A stretch of DNA of 11,383 nt from Treponema sp. (GTDB lineage: Bacteria > Spirochaetota > Spirochaetia > Treponematales > Breznakiellaceae). The translations under genes were made by a program, and so were the position numbers. Below are positions 4,999 through 11,383 of this stretch, in pieces (within the stretch, counting starts at the first letter, position 1; each line of letters begins with the position of its first letter). The notes under the pieces are model-generated. The model saw nothing but the letters and a program-made list of their open reading frames with translations, searched no databases and was not told where the DNA came from. Where the stretch lies: assembly GCA_031264395.1 (NCBI GenBank), contig JAISEB010000182.1, positions 1 to 11,383 on the forward strand, written 5' to 3'.

Positions 4999-5829
4999 GT
5001 GAAAAAAATCCCTATCGTTTTTCTCTTGGCGTCCGTGTTTCTTGGCCCCGTTTTTGCCGGGCCGGGAAAAGATCAGGGCGGAACCGCGGGTCCCGCGCCC
5101 TATACCATAACGGTGGCGGGCTCCACGTCGGTGAGCCCCCTCATGGAACTTCTGACGGCCGAGTATAAAAAACAGCGCGCCGGCGTGTCGTTTAACATCA
5201 GCGCGACAGGATCGGGCGACGGCATCAAGGCGGTCCCGGCGGAAACCGCCGAAATAGGCATGTCCAGCCGCGAATTAAGCGCGGCCGAAACGGGAACCGG
5301 CATAGACGGGCATCTTATCGCCATTGACGGCATCGCGGTTATTGTCAACAGCGGCAATCCCGTTTCCAGCCTGACCCTCGATCAGATCCGGGACATTTAC
5401 ACCGGGACGCTCACCGACTGGAGCCAGGCCGGGGGCAGGGCCGGAAAGATCGCCGTCGTTTCACGGGAGCCCGGCTCGGGAACAAGGGGAGCCTTTGAGG
5501 AGATTGTCAAATTTCAGGACAAGCTGGTTCTTGGCGCCATAGAGTTTGACGGAACCGGCGCCGTCAAGGCCGAAATTTCCCGCAACGCCGACGCGGTCGG
5601 GTACATCTCCCTGGGTTCGGTCGACAACGCCGTAAAGGCGCTTAATGTGGAAGGGGTCGCCGCCAGTACTGCCAACGTGGTAAACGGCAGCTACAAGATA
5701 GCAAGGCCCTTCCTCCTTCTTACCAAAAAAGGAAGATCCCTCAACGGCGAAACCACCGCCTTCCTCGACTGGATTTTAACCGACGCGGGGCAGGCCATTG
5801 TAAAAACAAGCTGGATCTCCGTAAAGTAG
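4999..5829 (+). CDS. pstS: Phosphate ABC transporter substrate-binding protein PstS
   Basis: A 276-residue binding protein that captures inorganic phosphate and delivers it to PstCA. GTG 4999 follows AAGGAG (4986-4991) by 7 nt. Residues 1-20 (MKKIPIVFLLASVFLGPVFA) form a signal peptide with a VFA cleavage site. There is no cysteine anywhere in the protein, so it is a free periplasmic protein and not a lipoprotein. Phosphate-site motifs are in order: GSTSVSPL (41-48), ATGSGDGI (69-76), IGMSSREL (86-93), the conserved strand IDGIAVIVN (109-117) and SREPGSGTRGAFEE (155-168). The hinge and C-terminal DWIL..GQ..V segment is normal. The length is similar to compact bacterial PstS proteins. It heads a seven-gene operon, 9 nt before pstC, behind a Pho-box-like array. 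Confidence 0.97.
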   Translation: MKKIPIVFLLASVFLGPVFAGPGKDQGGTAGPAPYTITVAGSTSVSPLMELLTAEYKKQRAGVSFNISATGSGDGIKAVPAETAEIGMSSRELSAAETGTGIDGHLIAIDGIAVIVNSGNPVSSLTLDQIRDIYTGTLTDWSQAGGRAGKIAVVSREPGSGTRGAFEEIVKFQDKLVLGAIEFDGTGAVKAEISRNADAVGYISLGSVDNAVKALNVEGVAASTANVVNGSYKIARPFLLLTKKGRSLNGETTAFLDWILTDAGQAIVKTSWISVK

Positions 5830-5838
5830 AGGGCGGGC

Positions 5839-7029
5839 ATGGCGAACCGTAAAAGGGCCGATATTTTTTTCACGTACCTTTTCCGGGTAATGTCGCTTAC
5901 GTCGGTGCTTGCGCTGGCCTCCATCCTGATCTTCGTTTTTGTTCAGGGTGCGGGGCCCTTTATTTTTTCAACGGCGCAGGGAATACGGATTGTTCCCGAA
6001 AGAATGGAAGAAATTACCGTAAACGGCGAGACGTACCTTGACCGCACAACCTTTATCAACATTCCCCCCGGAACCGGCGTGATTCACGTGAGCTTCCAGA
6101 GCGGGGGGACTTCGGGGAACCTTGACATTGCCGTAAACGGCAGGGAAAAAGATCCCGAAAAGATCCTTTCGTTCAGCGGAAACGGGGACGGTGAAATAAG
6201 CTCCCCCCAGGCGTATACCTGGACGGTAAGCTATCCGGGACCCATGCCGGGGATAACGTCGAAGATTCACGTACTCTTGCCGGAACGGCCCTACAGTTTT
6301 TTCAGGTTTATCGCCGGCGCTGACTGGAGGCCGGCCTACAACAAACAGTACGGCATACTGCCTATGATAGCCGGTACTATTGTCGTAAGTTTTCTTTCCA
6401 TTCTGCTGGGACTTCCCCTGGCGCTCTTCTCCGGAATCTTTCTCGTGGAATTTGTTCCGCCTAAACCGGCTTCCGTCATAAGGGGCGGCATAGAACTGCT
6501 CGCGGGAATTCCTTCTGTGGTCTACGGTTTTTTCGGCCTCATGGTAATAGTCCCGTGGGTAAAGAACACATTCGGCGTACCGTCGGGGAACGGCCTTTTG
6601 GCCGCCGCCATGGTTCTTGGTGTGATGATACTTCCAACGGTGATCACCATTGCCGAAACATCCCTCAGGGCCGTTCCCCTTTCTGTCCGGGAAGCGTCCC
6701 TTTCCCTGGGGGCAAGCAAAATGCAGACTGCCTGGGCGGTGGTACTGCCCCACGCGAGATCCGGGGTAACGGCCGGGGTAATTCTCGGGATATCCCGCGC
6801 CGTCGGGGAAACCATGGCCGTTATTCTTGTGGCCGGAAATTCCCCGCAGTTTGTACGGGGCATTACAGGCAGCATACGCACCCTTACGGCGACCATAGCC
6901 CTTGAAATGGGATACGCCGAAGGCCGGCACAGCGAGATGCTCTTTTCAATAGGCGTGGTACTGTTCGTTCTTATCCTCGCTCTCAACAGCGTTATTCTTC
7001 TGATGAGGCGGAAGGCGGGAGAAACATGA
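5839..7029 (+). CDS. pstC: Phosphate ABC transporter permease PstC, with enlarged external loop
   Basis: Inner-membrane permease subunit of the PstSCAB phosphate importer, 396 residues against the usual 300-320. A first membrane helix (about 20-45) is followed by an unusual region of about 100 residues (47-150) with alternating beta-type sequence. The normal FFRFIAGADWRP..YGILP motif (154-175) comes next. The standard permease core then follows, with helices at about 175-203, 216-240, 252-272, 310-332 and 367-389. The EAA-type coupling loop is intact: ETSLRAVPLSVREASLSLGA (273-292), then VLPHARSGV and ISRAVGETMA. ATG 5839 lies 9 nt after the pstS stop and is preceded by GAGGG. The 3' end overlaps pstA by 4 nt (ATGA), so the two permease subunits are translationally coupled. 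The extra region would lie outside the membrane facing PstS. Confidence 0.96.
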   Translation: MANRKRADIFFTYLFRVMSLTSVLALASILIFVFVQGAGPFIFSTAQGIRIVPERMEEITVNGETYLDRTTFINIPPGTGVIHVSFQSGGTSGNLDIAVNGREKDPEKILSFSGNGDGEISSPQAYTWTVSYPGPMPGITSKIHVLLPERPYSFFRFIAGADWRPAYNKQYGILPMIAGTIVVSFLSILLGLPLALFSGIFLVEFVPPKPASVIRGGIELLAGIPSVVYGFFGLMVIVPWVKNTFGVPSGNGLLAAAMVLGVMILPTVITIAETSLRAVPLSVREASLSLGASKMQTAWAVVLPHARSGVTAGVILGISRAVGETMAVILVAGNSPQFVRGITGSIRTLTATIALEMGYAEGRHSEMLFSIGVVLFVLILALNSVILLMRRKAGET

Positions 7030-7868
7030 TTAAAGCGCGAAAGATCCGCGACGGCGTTCTTTACGGGATCATGGCTTTGGCCCTTGTACTGGTGGCGGCT
7101 ATCCTCTTTTTGATCCTCGCCTACATACTCGTCCAGTCGGCGGGGTTTCTGGGCCTTTCCTTTGTTTTTTCTTCAGCGGAAAACGGCGGTATTTTCCCGA
7201 TGATCGTTACCACGTTCTATGTGGTGCTGGTTTCCCTTGTCATTGCCCTTCCCGTGGGAATAATGACGGCGATCTTCCTCAACGAATACGCTCTTGACGC
7301 CCCCCCGGTCCGCATGCTCCGTCTTGCCATTGAAACCCTCGCGGGCATACCGTCCATCATCTACGGGCTCTTCGGGCTTTTGGTCTTCTGCCGTGTTTTC
7401 AGATTGGGCCAGTCCATCGCGGCCGGGGCGCTGACACTGAGCATCATGATCCTGCCTGTCATCATAAGAACCGTGGAAGAATCCCTTAAAACCATTCCTG
7501 TTTCCTTCCGGGAAGGGAGCCTTTCCCTTGGGGCGACAAAATCCCAGACGATCTTTTTTGTCGTCGTTCCCCCGGCGCTGCCGGGCATTGTTACTTCGGC
7601 GATTCTTGCCGTAGGCAGGGTAGTCGGGGAATCGGCCCCGGTGCTCCTTACGGTGGGAATAACAAGGAACCTTCCGAAATCGATATTTGAATCCGGGCGC
7701 ACCCTTACCATACACCTGTACTATTTGACAAAAGAGGCAATACACCCGGATGACTTCGGCATAGCCTTTGCCACGGCGGGGGTGCTTGTCATCGTCGTGC
7801 TTTTTATCAATACGTCAACCAGGATCATCACATGGATATTCAGGAAAAGAGCGGGGGAATCAGGATGA
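7026..7868 (+). CDS. pstA: Phosphate ABC transporter permease PstA
   Basis: Second permease subunit of the phosphate importer, pairing with PstC and docking on PstB. It has 280 residues, the normal length, with no extra loop. Membrane helices are predicted at about 13-40, 58-85, 104-122, 132-150, 186-210 and 246-265. The coupling loop EESLKTIPVSFREGSLSLGA (151-170), then VPPALPGIVTSAILAVGRVVGESAP, is the family signature. The conserved ETLAGIPSIIYGLFG (103-117) closely mirrors the equivalent segment in PstC. The start ATG overlaps the pstC stop in ATGA, and pstB starts in the same way at the 3' end. This fixes stoichiometric synthesis of the complex. Confidence 0.97.
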   Translation: MIKARKIRDGVLYGIMALALVLVAAILFLILAYILVQSAGFLGLSFVFSSAENGGIFPMIVTTFYVVLVSLVIALPVGIMTAIFLNEYALDAPPVRMLRLAIETLAGIPSIIYGLFGLLVFCRVFRLGQSIAAGALTLSIMILPVIIRTVEESLKTIPVSFREGSLSLGATKSQTIFFVVVPPALPGIVTSAILAVGRVVGESAPVLLTVGITRNLPKSIFESGRTLTIHLYYLTKEAIHPDDFGIAFATAGVLVIVVLFINTSTRIITWIFRKRAGESG

Positions 7869-8620
7869 TGCCCGCCAGAATCGAAGTCGGCGGCCTGGAT
7901 CTTTTTTACGGCGATTTCAGGGCGCTCAAGGACATCAATTTCTCCCTTGGACGCCAGGAAGTTTCCGCGCTCATAGGCCCTTCGGGCTGCGGAAAATCGA
8001 CCTTTATACGGATACTTAACCGCATGAACGATCTTATTCCGTCCTGCCGCGTCACCGGGAGCGTTCTGCTTGACGGAAAGGATATTTATAACGGGATGGA
8101 CGTGACGGAACTGCGGACCAGGGTCGGCATGGTGTTCCAGAAACCGAATCCTTTTAACATGAGCGTCTTTGACAATGTCGTGTACGGCAAAAGGATGCAG
8201 GGGTTGCGGAACAGGCAGAAACTTGAGGAGCTGGCCCGGACGGCCCTTGTCAAGGCGGCCCTGTGGGACGAGGTCAAGGACCGCCTCAAGAAATCCGCCC
8301 TGAGCCTTTCGGGGGGCCAGCAGCAGCGGCTCTGCATAGCCCGGAGCATAGCCATGGAACCCGAGATCATTCTGATGGACGAACCCACCAGCGCCCTTGA
8401 CCCGATAGCGACGGGCAAAATAGAAGAGCTTGTCGGGGAACTGAAAAAAGAGTACAGCATCATCATCGTGACCCACGCCATGCATCAGGCCGCGCGGGTA
8501 AGCGACAGGACGGCGTTCTTTCTTTTGGGGGAACTTGTCGAATACAGCGATACCAAAACGCTTTTTACGAATCCTTCCGACAAGCGGACCGAAGATTATA
8601 TTTCAGGCAGGTTTGGCTGA
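7865..8620 (+). CDS. pstB: Phosphate ABC transporter ATP-binding protein PstB
   Basis: Cytoplasmic ATPase that powers phosphate import through PstCA. I chose ATG 7865 (251 residues). It overlaps the pstA stop as ATGA, exactly like pstC/pstA, and has GGGGGA (7853-7858) at normal distance. It also gives the family's usual length. An in-frame ATG at 7832 would add 11 residues inside pstA. Numbering from 7865, the Walker A is GPSGCGKS (38-45) and the Q-loop is in VFQKPNPF (Q92). The signature is LSGGQQQR (148-155), Walker B is IILMDEP (168-174), the D-loop is SALD and the H-loop His is in VTHAMHQA (H204). All ATPase motifs are intact. The FQKPNPFNMSVFDNV segment is specific to PstB among ABC ATPases. 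phoU follows after 5 nt. Confidence 0.97.
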   Translation: MMPARIEVGGLDLFYGDFRALKDINFSLGRQEVSALIGPSGCGKSTFIRILNRMNDLIPSCRVTGSVLLDGKDIYNGMDVTELRTRVGMVFQKPNPFNMSVFDNVVYGKRMQGLRNRQKLEELARTALVKAALWDEVKDRLKKSALSLSGGQQQRLCIARSIAMEPEIILMDEPTSALDPIATGKIEELVGELKKEYSIIIVTHAMHQAARVSDRTAFFLLGELVEYSDTKTLFTNPSDKRTEDYISGRFG

Positions 8621-8625
8621 TTATT

Positions 8626-9288
8626 ATGGAAAACAAACGGGTGATTTTTTCTGAAGAGATGGACCGCGTGCGCCACGACATTGTGGCGATGTCCGCTCTG
8701 GTTGAGGAAGGCCTCGGCAAGGCAATGGCCGCCTTCAAGAACAGCGACGTGGAACTGGCAAAGGCCGTCCGGGAAGGAGACGCCGCCGTCAACGCGATGC
8801 AGCTTCAGATAGAAGACGCCGTGGTTACGCTTATCGCCACCCAGCAGCCTGTCGCCAGGGATCTCAGGGAAATTTTTACGATGCTGAAGATAACGGTGAA
8901 CCTTGAACGGGCAGGAGATCTTGCGGTACACTTGGCGAAGACCGCGATAAAACTTTCGGGCAGGGCGTCTTTCCGCGCCGCGGAGCGCCTTGAGCGCATG
9001 GCGAAGACAGGCCAGGAGATGCTCCGCGCCGCCGTTTCGGCGTACCGCAAACAGGACCCGGATGCCGCGCGGAAGGCCGCCGCGCTTGACGACCTTATCG
9101 ACGGGGAGCACAGGGAACTTTCCCGGGAGATGCTGGGGCTGATGAAAGGGCATCCTGAACTCCTGAAGAAGGCGCTCCGTTTTCTTCAGACTTCCGGGGA
9201 TCTTGAGCGCCTGGGGGATCACGTTACCAACATCTGCGAGGCGGTAATTTACATGACCGAAAGCAGGCATGAAGAACTCAACAAATAA
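8626..9288 (+). CDS. phoU: Phosphate signalling protein PhoU
   Basis: A 220-residue, all-helical cytoplasmic regulator. In characterised systems it links the Pst transporter to PhoR and damps both phosphate uptake and Pho signalling when phosphate is plentiful. The two pseudo-symmetric three-helix halves each carry the metal-cluster motif: NLERAGD (92-98) and DLERLGDHVTNICE (192-205). The first half also has the usual PVARDLREI (75-83) segment. The length is typical. ATG 8626 lies 5 nt after pstB with no strong ribosome site of its own, so translation is probably coupled to pstB. The position between pstB and phoB fits its role as intermediary. Nothing in it looks degenerate. Confidence 0.96.
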   Translation: MENKRVIFSEEMDRVRHDIVAMSALVEEGLGKAMAAFKNSDVELAKAVREGDAAVNAMQLQIEDAVVTLIATQQPVARDLREIFTMLKITVNLERAGDLAVHLAKTAIKLSGRASFRAAERLERMAKTGQEMLRAAVSAYRKQDPDAARKAAALDDLIDGEHRELSREMLGLMKGHPELLKKALRFLQTSGDLERLGDHVTNICEAVIYMTESRHEELNK

Positions 9289-9295
9289 GGCTGCC

Positions 9296-9988
9296 GTGAA
9301 CAGGGCCGCCGTACTGATCATCGAAGACGATCCTGAAATTCAGGAGATGCTTTCCCTTGCCTTTGCCGGTGAAGGGTGGAAACTCCGCCATGCGGGAACG
9401 GGGGAAGACGGCATAGCCATGCTCGGGAAACACGGGGCGGACTGCGTGATCCTTGACATCATGCTCCCCGGCATGGACGGCCTTCGTACCCTGAAAAAGA
9501 TCAGGGCGGAAGACAGGTGGAAGGCGATCCCGGTGATCCTTGCCACGGCAAAGGGGGAGGAGCCCGACATTGTCGCGGGCCTGGAACTTGGCGCGGACGA
9601 TTATGTGGTAAAGCCCTACAGCCCCCGCGTGCTTACCGCCCGCATACGGGCGGCTCTGCGGAGGCTTGAGGAGCCGGGCGGGGACGAAAAAAAATTCTGG
9701 CAGGAGGGAAGCCTCACCGTAGACGCCCTCAGGCACGAGGTTCTCCGGGAAGGACTTCCCCTGGATCTTTCGGCCACGGAATTCGCCATGCTTCTTCATT
9801 TTATTTCCCACGCCGGTATTGTTTTTTCCCGGAACCAGATCATCGCCGCCGTTCACGGTCCCGATTACCCCGTGACGGATCGTTCCGTCGACGTGCAGAT
9901 CCTTGCCCTGAGAAAAAAACTCGGGGAGGCCGGAGATATGATAGAAACAATACGCGGAGTGGGTTACCGCTTCAGGGGCGCGCCGTAA
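9296..9988 (+). CDS. phoB: Phosphate regulon response regulator PhoB
   Basis: OmpR/PhoB-family transcription factor activated by PhoR. I chose GTG 9296 (230 residues). AAGG (9287-9290) lies 5 nt before it, overlapping the phoU stop, and this start brings the receiver residues to the same numbers as in E. coli PhoB within one. An in-frame ATG at 9269 adds nine residues but has no usable ribosome site. Receiver domain: acidic pocket E10-D11-D12, phospho-acceptor D54 in VILDIMLPGMDG, switch T84 and conserved K106 in YVVKPYSP. The C-terminal winged-helix DNA-binding domain (about 138-230) has LSATEFAMLLHF, the recognition-helix region VTDRSVDVQILALRKKLGE and the final hairpin IETIRGVGYRF. It likely binds the 11-bp-periodic array before pstS, so the operon would be autoregulated. 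phoR begins 4 nt after the stop. Confidence 0.95.
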   Translation: MNRAAVLIIEDDPEIQEMLSLAFAGEGWKLRHAGTGEDGIAMLGKHGADCVILDIMLPGMDGLRTLKKIRAEDRWKAIPVILATAKGEEPDIVAGLELGADDYVVKPYSPRVLTARIRAALRRLEEPGGDEKKFWQEGSLTVDALRHEVLREGLPLDLSATEFAMLLHFISHAGIVFSRNQIIAAVHGPDYPVTDRSVDVQILALRKKLGEAGDMIETIRGVGYRFRGAP

Positions 9989-9992
9989 CGTC

Positions 9993-11383
9993 ATGAAAAC
10001 TGTTTTCCGCCAAAGCCTTCTGGTGCTGTCTCTAAGCGTCCTGGGTTTTTCCCTTTCCTTTATGATCACGGTCCTTCTTTTTATGGATTCCCTTTACTAC
10101 GAAATCAATTCCCGGAATGTGCTTGACACCGCCCGGCTTGTTGTCAAGGCCCTGCCCGAAGAACAGCTTGAGGACTGTTTTACAGGCGGCCCGGCGGATT
10201 CCCTTGCCCGGCGGATGGCCGCCTTTCCTTCTCCGTACCGGCTTACCCTTATCGGAAATGACGGCAGCGTGCTGGCCGATTCCCGCTTTTCCGGGGAGAC
10301 GATTTCCGGCCACGGGGACAGGCCCGAAGTAAAGGCCGCCCTCCAGGGAAAGGAGGGAAGCGCCCGGAGGAGTTCGGAAACCCTCGGCTCGGAGCATCTG
10401 TACGCTGCCCTGCCGGTTTACAGGCGGGCTCCTTCCGGTTCGGAAGAAGCCGGAGAGGACCCCATCCTTCTGGGGGTCTTCCGCCTTTCCATGGAAGCGC
10501 CGAATTTCATGCGGCGCATATCGGGGGCGGCCCTTCCCTGCCTGTTTGCCGGCGCAGTTTTTTTTCTTGCCGCTCTGGGAGCGGTGTATCTTTTTTCGAA
10601 ATCCCTTTCAGTTTCCTTTGCCCGCCTTGTGCAGATAACCCGGACGGTACATTCACATTCCGAGGGGGCCTTCTACAGAACGATACATTCCCCGCACCTT
10701 ATCTCCGGCACGGGGGAATTCATCACCCTTGAAAAGGCCCTCAAGTCCATGGCGCGGGAATTGCATTCGAGGATAGAAAAGGCCCGCGCCGAAGGCAGGC
10801 GGCTTGAGGCCGTTCTTAACGGCATGTCGGAAGCCGTTTTTGCCGCCGATGAAAAACTCATGCTCCACATGGTAAACAGGCGGGCCCGCAGCCTCTTCGG
10901 CATTGACGAAGGGGCGGACATTGGATCGCTTTCGCTCCTCGAGGCGACCCGTTCGGCGGAACTGGAGAAAGCCGCGAGGGATGTCCTTGAGGGGAACGAT
11001 CCCGGAGAACTGGAGATTCTCTGCCATACCGCCGCCGTTCAGCGCCGTTTCCGCGTGTTTGTCTCTTCCCTTGGCCCGGGGGAAAAAGATCCGGCCGGCG
11101 GGAGCGCGCCGTCCTCTGGGGGCGTCGTCATGGTGCTCGGCGACGTTACCCGGATGCACAGGCTGGAGCAGGTCCGCAAGGATTTTGCCGCCAATGTATC
11201 CCACGAACTGCGCACCCCCATTCAGGTTATCAAGGGATTCGCCGAGACACTTCTTGATTCGCCCCTGGACAACACGGAAAGAATCCGCCATGTCATTGAA
11301 ATAATCGAAAAGAATTCGCGGAACATGGAAAACCTTGTCAACGATCTTTTGAGCCTTGTAAGCCTTGAGGACGGGGAAAGGGA
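9993..11383 (+). CDS. phoR: Phosphate regulon sensor histidine kinase PhoR, 3' end cut by window
   Basis: Membrane sensor kinase that phosphorylates PhoB when phosphate is low. The first 463 residues are visible and no stop is reached. ATG 9993 lies 4 nt after the phoB stop without a strong ribosome site. Helix 1 spans about 8-31. The extracytoplasmic region (32-175) contains the PhoR-type sensor pattern LTLIGNDGSVLADS..., HGDRPEVKAALQGKEG and SETLGSEHLYAALPVY. Helix 2 spans about 177-201, followed by a HAMP-like linker. A PAS domain at about 268-390 opens with LEAVLNGMSEAVFAAD and ends at VVMVLGDVTRMHRLEQVRKDF. The HisKA H-box is AANVSHELRTPIQVIKGF with phospho-acceptor H404, and the dimerisation helix ends in NLVNDLLSLVSLEDGE. 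The ATP-binding HATPase_c domain must lie beyond 11383. What is visible is intact. Confidence 0.95.
   Translation, partial: MKTVFRQSLLVLSLSVLGFSLSFMITVLLFMDSLYYEINSRNVLDTARLVVKALPEEQLEDCFTGGPADSLARRMAAFPSPYRLTLIGNDGSVLADSRFSGETISGHGDRPEVKAALQGKEGSARRSSETLGSEHLYAALPVYRRAPSGSEEAGEDPILLGVFRLSMEAPNFMRRISGAALPCLFAGAVFFLAALGAVYLFSKSLSVSFARLVQITRTVHSHSEGAFYRTIHSPHLISGTGEFITLEKALKSMARELHSRIEKARAEGRRLEAVLNGMSEAVFAADEKLMLHMVNRRARSLFGIDEGADIGSLSLLEATRSAELEKAARDVLEGNDPGELEILCHTAAVQRRFRVFVSSLGPGEKDPAGGSAPSSGGVVMVLGDVTRMHRLEQVRKDFAANVSHELRTPIQVIKGFAETLLDSPLDNTERIRHVIEIIEKNSRNMENLVNDLLSLVSLEDGER

Noticed and set aside
5968..6930. Minus-strand open frame of 320 codons inside pstC
   Set aside because: Antisense shadow of an unmistakable PstC; no start context and biased composition.
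7832..7864. Upstream ATG of pstB as the real start
   Set aside because: It would overlap pstA by 37 nt and add 11 residues absent from typical PstB. ATG 7865 has an ATGA overlap and a better-placed purine run.
7721..8485. Minus-strand open frame of 254 codons across pstA/pstB
   Set aside because: Antisense to the intact Walker and signature motifs of PstB; no independent support.

Overview
The window looks like chromosomal DNA from a spirochaete of the Treponema / Treponema-like lineage. This is inferred from the layout and from the look of the envelope proteins, not from a search. GC content is moderately high apart from a few AT-rich intergenic stretches, and coding density is high. Most of the window is ordinary housekeeping and accessory DNA. 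The unusual parts are small: a decayed toxin gene, a dispersed palindromic element, two 11-bp-periodic operator-like arrays, and an enlarged PstC.

Layout. (1) 1-434: a short antitoxin-like gene (AF2212/DUF104 type) with its own promoter, overlapped by the remnant of a PIN-domain (VapC-like) toxin. The toxin has lost its middle but still shows both ends of the fold. (2) 435-738: non-coding and partly AT-rich, with terminators for the minus-strand genes. (3) 739-2945, minus strand: an apparent operon read from right to left, with a small 2[4Fe-4S] ferredoxin, a LysM + M23 (LytM) envelope peptidase, and an exported protein with PEGA-like C-terminal repeats. (4) 2946-3024: a divergent promoter region with three 7-bp repeats spaced 11 bp apart. 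(5) 3025-4829, plus strand: a small three-helix membrane protein, a GNAT acetyltransferase and a hydroxypyruvate-isomerase-like TIM barrel. (6) 4830-4998: a palindromic repeat (its second copy is at about 1764-1795) followed by a Pho-box-like array. (7) 4999-11383: the phosphate regulon pstS-pstC-pstA-pstB-phoU-phoB-phoR, with phoR cut by the window end.

How the genes work together. PstS captures phosphate outside the inner membrane, PstC and PstA form the channel, and PstB drives import with ATP. PhoU links transporter state to the PhoR kinase. PhoR phosphorylates PhoB, which probably binds the 11-bp-periodic array before pstS and so controls the whole run. Very short gaps and ATGA overlaps between the genes indicate one translationally coupled operon.

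I found no tRNA, rRNA, CRISPR array, transposase or phage gene. No wholly new system is evident. The best leads are the two-copy palindromic element, the roughly 100-residue extracytoplasmic insert in PstC, and the 11-bp-periodic site between the ferredoxin and membrane-protein genes.
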